From a virus: 23,682 nucleotides of DNA. The stretch lies in the IMG/VR virus record IMGVR_UViG_3300044733_003528, positions 1 to 23,682 of that record; one strand, given 5' to 3'. This document shows positions 11,398 to 18,193 of the stretch, one piece after another (position 1 is the first letter of the stretch; each line of letters opens with the position of its first letter). The notes under the pieces are model-generated. The model had not been told where the DNA came from, ran no database searches, and was given only the letters and a program-made list of their open reading frames with translations. The position numbers were made by a program, and so were the translations under genes.

Positions 11398-11713
11398 AGA
11401 AGAATTACTGCGTTTTGCTGGCGAGTTTTTTGGAACTTGCACTAAGATTATGCAAAACAAGAACAAAGACTACACGGGAGCAAAAGAGGTGGAAGACCCC
11501 TTTTCCAACTTCAGGGCGGTAGAAATGTTTGGCATTGAAACAGAAACAGGCTTCATAACCAGAATGACGGATAAGATGGCTCGCATAGGTTCTTTTGTTA
11601 AGCGGGGGGAACTTGCGGTAAAGGATGAAAGTGTGAAAGACACCCTTGTTGATCTGGCTAATTATGCGATGCTATTTGCCGCCTACTTGGAAAGTAAAAA
11701 GGTTGTAAAATGA
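11390..11713 (+). CDS. DUF1599 / nucleotide modification associated domain 1 protein
   Basis: A 107-residue, all-helical protein. NKNKDYTGAK (K26-D27-Y28), DPFSNFRAVEMFG (37-48), GFITRMTDKMARI (54-66) and VKDTLVDLANYAMLFAAYLE (82-101) match the DUF1599 (Nmad1) pattern, including the conserved D-K and D-T-x-x-D-L-x-N-Y. The family resembles MazG-like nucleotide pyrophosphohydrolases and has been linked by gene context to modified nucleotides in phages. It could cleave or sense an unusual dNTP. It lies between two glycosyltransferase genes and overlaps the next gene by ATGA. Family confident; activity unproven. Confidence 0.8.
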   Translation: MNREELLRFAGEFFGTCTKIMQNKNKDYTGAKEVEDPFSNFRAVEMFGIETETGFITRMTDKMARIGSFVKRGELAVKDESVKDTLVDLANYAMLFAAYLESKKVVK

Positions 11714-11931
11714 TACACGAATTTAAGACACCCCTACCAGTCCACACTCCTCACGGAGAAGGGGAGGCTATTTTGATTATTGACTACGGCATTGACGTAA
11801 ACACTATTTGGCTGATTAGACTTGAGGGCGGCTTAGTCAAGCACTATAATTCAGATGATATTCGCTTGTACGGAAACCCGATGCACGGGAAAGGATATGA
11901 TGTTCAAATACCTATAAACTGGAAACAATGA
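11710..11931 (+). CDS. Small phage protein of unknown function, 73 aa
   Basis: A 73-residue protein. VHTPHGEGEAILIIDYGIDVN leads to TIWLIRLEGGLVKHYNSDDI and RLYGNP. The pattern T-P-x-G-E-G, W-x-x-x-L-x-x-G-x-x-x-H-x-x-S-D-x-I-R-L is common in short phage proteins near modification or replication genes; it suggests a small SH3-like barrel. The start overlaps the previous stop (ATGA at 11710) and its stop overlaps the next start. Function unknown. Confidence 0.7.
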   Translation: MIHEFKTPLPVHTPHGEGEAILIIDYGIDVNTIWLIRLEGGLVKHYNSDDIRLYGNPMHGKGYDVQIPINWKQ

Positions 11932-12053
11932 GAAAAGTAAGAGCTAAACAGCTTAAAAGAATTGCAAAGTCGATAACCGCGTCTTCCCCAGAGATGATGA
12001 GAAAAGTATACCGCAGACTTAAAAAAACGTGGAGTGCGAACAAGTCTAAATAG
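11928..12053 (+). CDS. 41-residue strongly basic peptide
   Basis: The ATG at 11928 overlaps the previous stop (ATGA). The product is rich in Arg and Lys (MRKVRAKQLKRIAKSITASS, then PEMMRKVYRRLKKTWSANKS and K), without acidic clusters. It resembles short basic proteins of the type R-K-x-x-K, Y-R-R-L-K-K found in phage operons, perhaps DNA- or RNA-binding. It overlaps the following glycosyltransferase start by 20 bases. Confidence 0.6.
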   Translation: MRKVRAKQLKRIAKSITASSPEMMRKVYRRLKKTWSANKSK

Positions 12054-13470
12054 CGTAACCCTTATCTGTGTTGACTGTTCAAGACACGCAGAAGCATTGG
12101 CGGCTATACGAAAAAGTATGGCTGAGTGTGATTTTGCGGCGGTCAAGTTTTTGTCCGATAGGCAGTTTTATTTTGAGGGTATTGAGTCTGTAATTATACC
12201 TAAGATAAGCTCTAAGGAAGAGTACTCAGAGTTTATAATAAAGAAGCTAATCAAGTATTTTGATACAGAATTTGTATTGTTAATACAGCACGATGGGTAT
12301 ATACTGAACGGGAAGTCTTGGCTGCCAGAATTTTTGGATTACGACTACATTGGCGCTCCGTGGCTTTACTCTGACGGGAAAAATGTGGGTAATGGCGGTT
12401 TTTCTATCAGGTCCAAAAAGCTTCAAGATATATTGGCTGCAGATGATTTTATTTTTGCTTCGGATCCCGAAGATCAAGCAATAGGTCGCCTATACCGAGA
12501 TTATTTAATAAAAAAGTACTCGATTAAATTTCCTTCTGAGGACATTGCTGATAAGTTCGCCTACGAACTTCGCACACCTATTTACGACACATTCGGGTTT
12601 CACGGCAAGTTTCATAAACCCTTTCAAAAGACGGTCATTATCAAGCGAAGTGCGGCGATGGGTGATGTTATTTTGGTTGAACCCGTATTGCATTACTTTC
12701 ACAAAAAAGGCTATCGGGTGGTTATTGATACACCTGAGCAATTCTATATGCTTTTTGTGAGCCATTACTTCCCCGTACACCACATAAGCAAAATAGACGC
12801 AAGGCTTATTCCCGGAGCCGAACACTATAACCTTGATATGGCTTACGAGGCGTTGCCTAAACAGAACAGGTTGCTTAGTTACTATCAGTTTTGCGGCATC
12901 AAGGACGGGGAAATGAGAAACCCTAAATTATCGGTAGGTTTCCAACTAAGTCAATACACCAAATTATTTCCTAAATATTGCATCATACACCTTGAGGGCA
13001 TAAGACAATCTGGAAGGAATGTTTTTGGGGTGGACTGGGAAAATGTGGTAGCCAATATCCAAGCAAGGGGCTATTCGGTATTTCAAGTTGGTAAACGGAA
13101 TGTGCCTCTTATCAAGAACGCTATCTATCTTAACACAATGAACGAGAATTTTTTGTGTTATGCGGTGGGAAGTGCCGACTTCTTTATCGGAATAGATAGT
13201 GGGGTAAGCCACGTTGCGTCTGCCTTTAATGTGCCGTCAATCCTGTTTTTTGGCAATACCAACCCAGAGATTGTCCACGCCGACCTTTCTAATAAAGTTG
13301 TCCTGACAAAAGTTGTTTGCGAAAAGCCCCACTGCTGGCACGAACAAATCGGGGTGGAAAGTAGCGAGTGTTACATTGACCCACAACTTCCCCCTTGCGC
13401 AAAATACACCACAAAAGAAGTTTTAGAAGCAATAGATAAAATAATCCAAAATGAGAATAACAACCTATAA
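12034..13470 (+). CDS. Two-domain glycosyltransferase: DUF5672 fused to GT9 heptosyltransferase-like
   Basis: A 478-residue fusion. Residues 1-190 match DUF5672: FVLLIQHDGYILNGKSWL (80-97), FLDYDYIGAPW (100-110) and VGNGGFSIRSKKL (118-130), a GT-A-like domain. Residues 197-478 are GT9-like: VIIKRSAAMGDVILVEPVLH (201-220) and ADFFIGIDSGVSHVASAF with NVPSILFFGNTNPE (381-412). GT9 enzymes transfer heptose from ADP-heptose. A cysteine-rich tail (CEKPHCWHEQIGVESSECYI) may bind a metal. The start is GTG at 12034, overlapping the basic-peptide gene by 20 bases, because SVTLICVDC begins the domain a few residues later; no ATG fits before residue 29. It ends overlapping the methyltransferase gene by 20 bases. 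Confidence 0.83.
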   Translation: MRTSLNSVTLICVDCSRHAEALAAIRKSMAECDFAAVKFLSDRQFYFEGIESVIIPKISSKEEYSEFIIKKLIKYFDTEFVLLIQHDGYILNGKSWLPEFLDYDYIGAPWLYSDGKNVGNGGFSIRSKKLQDILAADDFIFASDPEDQAIGRLYRDYLIKKYSIKFPSEDIADKFAYELRTPIYDTFGFHGKFHKPFQKTVIIKRSAAMGDVILVEPVLHYFHKKGYRVVIDTPEQFYMLFVSHYFPVHHISKIDARLIPGAEHYNLDMAYEALPKQNRLLSYYQFCGIKDGEMRNPKLSVGFQLSQYTKLFPKYCIIHLEGIRQSGRNVFGVDWENVVANIQARGYSVFQVGKRNVPLIKNAIYLNTMNENFLCYAVGSADFFIGIDSGVSHVASAFNVPSILFFGNTNPEIVHADLSNKVVLTKVVCEKPHCWHEQIGVESSECYIDPQLPPCAKYTTKEVLEAIDKIIQNENNNL

Positions 13471-14053
13471 GCAAAACGGCGACTCAGCCCTGCAAGTTCA
13501 AGTCCTAAAAGCAATCTGTGGCCCAACCGAGGATAAAACCCTAATAGACCTTTGTTGCGGATCAGCCCCGCAAACAGGCCAAATAGCTTTTAAGCAAAAA
13601 ACCCACGTTGACGCCGTATATAGAGATCTTGTGGGTGGAGGGGAAATGATAGCAGACGATGTTATTGAATTTCTAAAAAAATCGTTTGGGCGTAAATGGG
13701 ATATATCCATTAGTACCGACTCTATAGAACATTTTAGAGATAAGGATGCTTGGGAATTCGTGGAACTTACCTCTAAGGTGGCGTCTAAAAATATATGGTT
13801 CACGCCTTTAGGAGAGTTCTGTATGACCTTAGACCCTAATAATAATGACCCGGACACCCACAAGTCGGAGTGGACACCTGAAAAGCTGGAGAAAGCTCAG
13901 CCGGGCTACTGGTCCTTTCTTGCCTTTCCAAGCTGGCACCCTACCCTTAGAAACTCAAAAGATGAAATACTCGGAGCCTTCTTTTTCTGGCACTCCAAGG
14001 ATCCAGACGCCGACTTTGCCCGTGTAAAATCTGAACTTAAAAATTTGGAATAA
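13451..14053 (+). CDS. Class I SAM-dependent methyltransferase
   Basis: A 200-residue protein. Motif I is LIDLCCGSAPQTGQI (31-45, D33 and G37) followed by HVDAVYRD (52-59) as the acidic strand-2 end. A post-motif DISISTDSIEHF (84-95) and NIWFTPLGE (113-121) complete a Rossmann-type core. The target could be DNA, protein or a sugar. No N-terminal DNA-recognition domain and no DPPY or NPPF motif is seen, so DNA N-methylation is less likely than small-molecule or sugar O-methylation. The start overlaps the fusion glycosyltransferase by 20 bases, suggesting it may methylate the same glycan. Confidence 0.78.
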   Translation: MRITTYKQNGDSALQVQVLKAICGPTEDKTLIDLCCGSAPQTGQIAFKQKTHVDAVYRDLVGGGEMIADDVIEFLKKSFGRKWDISISTDSIEHFRDKDAWEFVELTSKVASKNIWFTPLGEFCMTLDPNNNDPDTHKSEWTPEKLEKAQPGYWSFLAFPSWHPTLRNSKDEILGAFFFWHSKDPDADFARVKSELKNLE

Positions 14054-14059
14054 TTGTAG

Positions 14060-14067
14060 TATTTTTG
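14060..14067 (+). promoter_or_regulatory. -7-like box upstream of the small structural gene block
   Basis: TATTTTTG matches TAnnTTTG and lies 16 bases before the ATG at 14083. The nearest TTTG is at 14044-14047, too close for the usual spacing. It may give the packaging-region genes their own promoter. Confidence 0.35.
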
Positions 14068-14082
14068 GTAAAAGGTATCTTC

Positions 14083-14397
14083 ATGCCAAAGCTTAGATTT
14101 AAAACAGCCGCTTGGTCTCGCTCAGAAGGGAAGGCAAAATCGGGTGGCTTAAACGAAAAAGGCCGCGCTTCCTACAAGGCTGAAACAGGCGGAACCTTAA
14201 AGGCTCCTGTTAAGTCTGGAGACAACCCTCGCAGAGCTAGTTTCCTTGCTCGTATGGGCGGTATGCCCGGACCCGAATATAAAGACGGAAAACCAACCCG
14301 CCTGCTTCTTTCTCTAAGAGCGTGGGGCGCATCTTCTAAGGCTGACGCAAAAGCAAAAGCTAAAAATATTTCTGAACGCAATAAAAATAAAAAATAA
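14083..14397 (+). CDS. DUF6321-type small phage protein
   Basis: A 104-residue, very basic protein. I start at the ATG at 14083 rather than the TTG at 14065. Segments KSGGLNEKGRASYKAETGG, LKAPVKSGDNPRRASFLARM and KDGKPTRLLLSLRAWGA match the DUF6321 pattern (G-L-x-x-K-G-x-x-x-Y, R-R-x-S-F-x-A-R-M-x-G, G-x-P-T-R-x-x-L-x-L-R-x-W) seen in many phages. The function is unknown; its position shortly before the terminase suggests a role in packaging or the virion. It is the first of three small basic genes in a row. Confidence 0.68.
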   Translation: MPKLRFKTAAWSRSEGKAKSGGLNEKGRASYKAETGGTLKAPVKSGDNPRRASFLARMGGMPGPEYKDGKPTRLLLSLRAWGASSKADAKAKAKNISERNKNKK

Positions 14398-14398
14398 A

Positions 14399-14677
14399 AT
14401 GCCACAACAATTACCAAAGGACAGGCCTACCGCGGCTGACAAAAAAAGAGAGCAAGACCTAATCAACGCCTTGCAAAAAGAAGATTTTTACGGCAAGAAA
14501 AAAGCTCCTGCTAAGGCATCTCCAAAGCCAGTAGTAAAGGTTACAAAAGTTCAAATGAGCGTAGATAGACCTACCGCTGCGGACAAGAAAAGAGAAGACG
14601 ATCTCGTGAAGGCCCTTCAAAAGGAGAAGTTTTATGAAAGCCCCTTGATGCGTGCCGCCAAGGCAAAAAAGCAATAA
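14399..14677 (+). CDS. Small basic protein with an internal 24-residue duplication
   Basis: A 92-residue protein containing two copies of a 24-residue unit, at residues 8-31 and 56-79 (DNA 14420-14491 and 14564-14635). Each begins DRPTAADKKRE and ends in ALQKE-x-FY, with about 20 of 24 positions identical. A Lys/Pro/Val-rich linker (KKKAPAKASPKPVVKV) joins them. The DNA differs at many third-codon positions, so the duplication is old and kept by protein-level selection. The start follows the previous stop by one base. No known domain; perhaps a two-site binding protein. Confidence 0.65.
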   Translation: MPQQLPKDRPTAADKKREQDLINALQKEDFYGKKKAPAKASPKPVVKVTKVQMSVDRPTAADKKREDDLVKALQKEKFYESPLMRAAKAKKQ

Positions 14678-14678
14678 T

Positions 14679-14909
14679 ATGCCGCAAAAAGATAAAGCAT
14701 TTGAAAAGGAGCTATCTCAGCAACAGGTAGACAAACTTGCTGATAAGCTAATTAAGAATATGGCCGAAAAAAAGAGGCTTGAAAACCCTGTTATGGCCTC
14801 TATCGTTCGGTCTGCCGGAACTGAAAAACAGAAGGAGCTTCTTCGTAAAAAAGGAATTGATGGGCCAATATTTCGCGCCATCGTTCGTACTTCGACAAAA
14901 AAGAAGTAA
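14679..14909 (+). CDS. Small basic helical protein, 76 aa
   Basis: A 76-residue protein starting at the ATG at 14679, overlapping nothing; the upstream GTG in the same frame lies inside the previous gene. FEKELSQQQVDKLADKLIKN and ENPVMASIVRSAGTEKQKEL form helices, and the C-terminus is GIDGPIFRAIVRTSTKKK. The N-P-V-M-x-S-I and G-P-I-F-R-A-I repeats suggest a duplicated short motif, and a related ESPLMRAAKAKK ends the previous gene. These three neighbours may share ancestry. Function unknown. Confidence 0.6.
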   Translation: MPQKDKAFEKELSQQQVDKLADKLIKNMAEKKRLENPVMASIVRSAGTEKQKELLRKKGIDGPIFRAIVRTSTKKK

Positions 14910-14936
14910 CTTTATAACAAACAAACACAAACGCCT

Positions 14937-15602
14937 ATGCTCGCTGTAGAGGGAAGAGTTGTTATTAGCGTTGATTTAGAAAGTAAGAATAGCCATACCT
15001 TTTCGGATGGCACAAAGATTAGATTAGAGAGGGACTATAACAACCTAAACCAAAGAGAAACAAAGCCCGTCAATGCGACTGTAATTGACGGCGAAGGAAT
15101 TAAGTCTGGCAGTCAAATCTTGATCCACCCTAATTTTACTCACGAAACATACAAGATAAATGACAGGACCAGACTTTCTGGTGAAGTCGAGGGAAGTGAT
15201 ATTAAGTATTTTTCAATACCAATGGAAAAATGCTTCGCGTGGCTGGATGGGGAAACGTGGAAGCCGCTTAAGACCTTTGAGTTTGGCCTTCGTGTATACA
15301 AGCCCTACGAAGGAATGATACAGGGTATTGAGCCTAAGTTGATACCTGATGTATTGTACGTTACAACAGGGGAGTTGGCTGGAAATATAGTGCAAACCCT
15401 AAAGGCTTGCGATTATGAAATTATCTTTCAAGGAATTAACGGACAAGAAGATAGATTGATACGCTTTCGCCACTTCCCCGACGAGGACCACGAAAGAGAA
15501 GAAGTGATAGCAATGAGAGATGATTTAACGGAGCGATACAATAAGGGAGAGATACTAATTGGATTATCTCCGTCTACCGCTAAAACAATCAACGATGACT
15601 GA
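14937..15602 (+). CDS. Hypothetical phage protein, 221 aa, beta-rich
   Basis: A 221-residue acidic protein. The first 90 residues (GRVVISVDLESKNSHTFSDG, then PVNATVIDGEGIKSGSQILI) look like a small beta barrel with a passing resemblance to GroES-type co-chaperonins (strand-glycine-strand with 'V-x-x-G-x-G-x-x-x-G'). The second half repeats a similar pattern (EKCFAWLDGETWKPLKTFE), and it ends with a charged region HFPDEDHEREEVIAMRDDL. I cannot assign a function; a co-chaperonin or head-associated protein are possibilities. It has the A-rich leader AACAAACAAACACAAA and overlaps the next start by 8 bases. Confidence 0.6.
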   Translation: MLAVEGRVVISVDLESKNSHTFSDGTKIRLERDYNNLNQRETKPVNATVIDGEGIKSGSQILIHPNFTHETYKINDRTRLSGEVEGSDIKYFSIPMEKCFAWLDGETWKPLKTFEFGLRVYKPYEGMIQGIEPKLIPDVLYVTTGELAGNIVQTLKACDYEIIFQGINGQEDRLIRFRHFPDEDHEREEVIAMRDDLTERYNKGEILIGLSPSTAKTINDD

Positions 15603-15924
15603 TGCCGCTAAAAAAATCTTGGAAGACCGAATAGCCGAGCTTGAAAAAGAGCTTGAAGGTTATAAGAATAATGGAGTAGAAAAACTCTATTACAGCCTTC
15701 AACGTAAGGCAAACGAAATGGCTGACCTATTAAATAGCGTCAACCTAAAGAATGTAAACATTGACGATGCCAAAGACAAGAGCTTTGAGCGTATTTTCAA
15801 AATCCTTGAGAAGAGTAACGCGGTAAGTGAGTCAATCAGAGCGCTCAGGGATAGCGTTCCGGGCGTCAAAAAAGAAGAAGTTAAAAAACCATTTTTAGAC
15901 CGCATCGCGGAAGAAAGAAATTAA
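15595..15924 (+). CDS. Coiled-coil protein before the terminase, 109 aa
   Basis: A 109-residue protein. I start at the ATG at 15595, coupled to the previous stop, rather than 36 bases upstream. KKILEDRIAELEKELEGYKN and EKLYYSLQRKANEMADLLNS are long coiled coils, and the C-terminus GVKKEEVKKPFLDRIAEERN is charged. Its position two genes before the large terminase and its helical, oligomer-like sequence make it a candidate for the small terminase subunit, although no helix-turn-helix is evident. Plain scaffold or tail roles remain possible. Confidence 0.55.
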   Translation: MTDAAKKILEDRIAELEKELEGYKNNGVEKLYYSLQRKANEMADLLNSVNLKNVNIDDAKDKSFERIFKILEKSNAVSESIRALRDSVPGVKKEEVKKPFLDRIAEERN

Positions 15925-15926
15925 TT

Positions 15927-16058
15927 ATGGCAAAGTCAAAATCCAGCGGCACCAGCACCAAGGTGGTCTTCTTTAAGACAAAGGGAGGAAAAGCTAAAAA
16001 AAGTAGAAACAAGCACGACCGCAAATCGAGGACGTATCGCGGCCAAGGCAGGGTCTAA
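15927..16058 (+). CDS. 43-residue strongly basic protein before the terminase
   Basis: The product is 43 residues: MAKSKSSGTSTKVVFFKTKG, then GKAKKSRNKHDRKSRTYRGQ and GRV. The stop overlaps the terminase ATG (TAATG). The pattern K-A-K-K-x-x-N-K-H-D-R-K-x-x-x-Y-R-G-Q-G is one I associate with tiny proteins placed just before large terminases in Bacteroidetes phages. It may bind DNA during packaging, or be a virion component. Confidence 0.68.
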   Translation: MAKSKSSGTSTKVVFFKTKGGKAKKSRNKHDRKSRTYRGQGRV

Positions 16059-18136
16059 TGACAACTGAGTTAATATACGGTACACAATGTCGGCTACCAG
16101 AACTTCCCCCGCATACTAAAATACTCAACTTTGACAAGAAAGTAGAGGATCAAATGTGGGTTAGGGAAGAACTGCCCGACTATTTTGAAAAGATTGAGTA
16201 TACTAAGACGGGCGACTTAGTTCTTACCGAAGAACAGGAAGAATACGCTATTAGAGAACTTGAAAGATGTAAAAAGGGTCTCTGGGTTTACATTTTAGGC
16301 AAACCCTATTTTATTACCAAGAAGTATTATTTTTATCTTCAATGGTGGACACTTGAGGACGGATCTAGGCCAGAATATCGAGATGCCGATAGGAGATATT
16401 TTACATTCTTAGAACATTGGGAGAATATACCTTGGGCGCTTGGGGTTATTAGATCAAAGAAACGACGCGAAGGTGCGTCTTCCCAAGCAACGTCAAATCT
16501 TGTCTACGAGGCAATATTTTACAAGAACTCTAACTGTGGTCTGGTGTCTAAGTCTAACGAGGACGGGCGGGCCACATTTACGGAGATGGTCGCTTATGGG
16601 TATAGGCAATTACCAGCCTTTCTAAAGCCAAAACAAATTAACCGAGAAGATAGTGTAACAGAGCTTGTTTTTGCTCAAAAGGTTTCTAATGTCCGGGAAG
16701 GAACGGCTGCCACCCAAAAAGAAGATGAAGGCAACAGGTCAAAGATTAACTACCGGGCCCCTGTATTAAACGCCTATGACCGTGGTCGTATGAGCCGCCT
16801 ACTGCTGGATGAGTTTGGTAAACTTGAAAAAGAGGTGCAGGCCTCTCAGTTGTTTGCGATTATATCCAAGACGCTGGTAAAGGGTGTTAAAAGAGTAGGG
16901 TTTGTTGAAATGCCCTCTACCGTTAATAAGCTTTCTAAGGGAGGTTCTGAGTTTAAGTTGTTGTGGGAAAACGCGGATCTCGGAAAGAAGTCGCCGACTA
17001 TCAACCGCCTTGTCCGTTATTTTAGCCCCGCCTACGACGGCTACGAGGGTTTTATTGATAAATACGGGTTCTCTGTCATCAATTCCCCGACACCCGAACA
17101 AAAAGCTTATTTAGTAGAAAAGTGGGTAGTAAAGGATGAAGACGGAAATACCATAAGTGAGATTAGCGAAGAAGATATTGACTTAGGCTCAAAGGCATAT
17201 ATAATAAAGAGGCGGGAGGGAAGAACTGGTGATGACTTAGAGGAAGAGATAAGGATGAACCCCTGCACAGAGGTAGAAGCCTTTATGTCGGCAAACGCCG
17301 ATTGTATTTTCAATGTTGTGAAACTCAATGAGCAAAGTGAAAAATTAAAGCAAAGTCCCGTCTACAAGCGCAAGATATTATTTTTCAGAGATGAAGTAAC
17401 TCAAACAGTCCGCTGGAGAGATGCCACAGATTCGGAAAGTAATTTTTGTTGGGAATTTATAGGCGACCTCAAACCAACCGATGCAAACAAGCACTACTGG
17501 GACACAGGGATAAAAAAGCCCGGAAGGGCGGATATAGGAGTGATAGGGGTGGACGGATACTCAAACTCACAAGGCGGTAAGAAGTACGGCTCAAAGGCTT
17601 CGGCGTGGGTATACCTTAAATACGATATTCGAGACCCAGAAAACACGGGCCTCTTTACCGCGCACCTTTACGGAAGACCGCAAGAAAAGGACGACCTGCA
17701 CAATCAGGTTATGCTGGCTGCCGAATACTTGGGATTTCAATGCTATTACGAATTTGTGGCCGATGATTATTACACCTATTTTAAGAATAGGGGAAAATTA
17801 GGGTATCTGGCAAAGTTCCCAATGAACGCGATTGACCCCAATAAGCGAAAAGCTGCCGAAAGACATTACGGCTTCCCAATTACAGACTTTGCAATGACTA
17901 AGCAGAATGATGCGATGATTAGCTATATTGAACACTATTGCGAAAAAATATACTGGCTTGAACTTATCGAGGACTTAAAAAGTTACGATCCTCAAAAGCG
18001 TACACCTAGCGACCGATCCGTTTCGGCTATGATTGCCCTCGTTGCAGGGCTTGAGCCTATCTATAAGCCAGCACCTCCCCAAACACCGTTAATTAAAATT
18101 TATCCGAATTACGGCACCGCAAACGCCGGAAGGTAG
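16058..18136 (+). CDS. Terminase large subunit
   Basis: A 692-residue protein. The ATPase domain has a deviant Walker A around RSKKRREGASSQ (132-143) and Walker B RLLLDEFGK (247-255, with D251 and E252). The nuclease domain has the first acidic strand ADIGVIGVDGYSNSQ (491-505, D499), a second aspartate in EFVADDYYTYFKNRG, and a last one in TPSDRSVSAMIALVAGL near the C-terminus, as in RNase H-type terminase nucleases. It cuts concatemeric DNA and powers filling of the head through the portal. Complete, at a normal length for this type. The start overlaps the stop of the 43-residue gene. Confidence 0.85.
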   Translation: MTTELIYGTQCRLPELPPHTKILNFDKKVEDQMWVREELPDYFEKIEYTKTGDLVLTEEQEEYAIRELERCKKGLWVYILGKPYFITKKYYFYLQWWTLEDGSRPEYRDADRRYFTFLEHWENIPWALGVIRSKKRREGASSQATSNLVYEAIFYKNSNCGLVSKSNEDGRATFTEMVAYGYRQLPAFLKPKQINREDSVTELVFAQKVSNVREGTAATQKEDEGNRSKINYRAPVLNAYDRGRMSRLLLDEFGKLEKEVQASQLFAIISKTLVKGVKRVGFVEMPSTVNKLSKGGSEFKLLWENADLGKKSPTINRLVRYFSPAYDGYEGFIDKYGFSVINSPTPEQKAYLVEKWVVKDEDGNTISEISEEDIDLGSKAYIIKRREGRTGDDLEEEIRMNPCTEVEAFMSANADCIFNVVKLNEQSEKLKQSPVYKRKILFFRDEVTQTVRWRDATDSESNFCWEFIGDLKPTDANKHYWDTGIKKPGRADIGVIGVDGYSNSQGGKKYGSKASAWVYLKYDIRDPENTGLFTAHLYGRPQEKDDLHNQVMLAAEYLGFQCYYEFVADDYYTYFKNRGKLGYLAKFPMNAIDPNKRKAAERHYGFPITDFAMTKQNDAMISYIEHYCEKIYWLELIEDLKSYDPQKRTPSDRSVSAMIALVAGLEPIYKPAPPQTPLIKIYPNYGTANAGR

Positions 18137-18165
18137 TAAAAAAAAATTTTTTCGTATAATTTAAC

Positions 18166-18173
18166 TATATTTG
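18166..18173 (+). promoter_or_regulatory. -7 box TATATTTG before the portal gene
   Basis: A full match to TAnnTTTG in an AT-rich 57-base gap; the portal ATG is 20 bases downstream after an A-rich leader. No TTTG was found 19-21 bp upstream, only a T-run. It is a plausible internal promoter for the structural genes. Confidence 0.45.
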
Positions 18174-18193
18174 TTTCGGATAAAAATATAAAG

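Noticed and set aside
13498-13863. 121-residue minus-strand ORF under the methyltransferase
   Set aside because: Antisense shadow of a gene with a clear SAM motif; no supporting start context.
14101-15926. CRISPR-like or tandem repeat array in the small-gene region
   Set aside because: The only repeat is the 24-residue protein duplication with diverged codons; there are no regularly spaced identical repeats.
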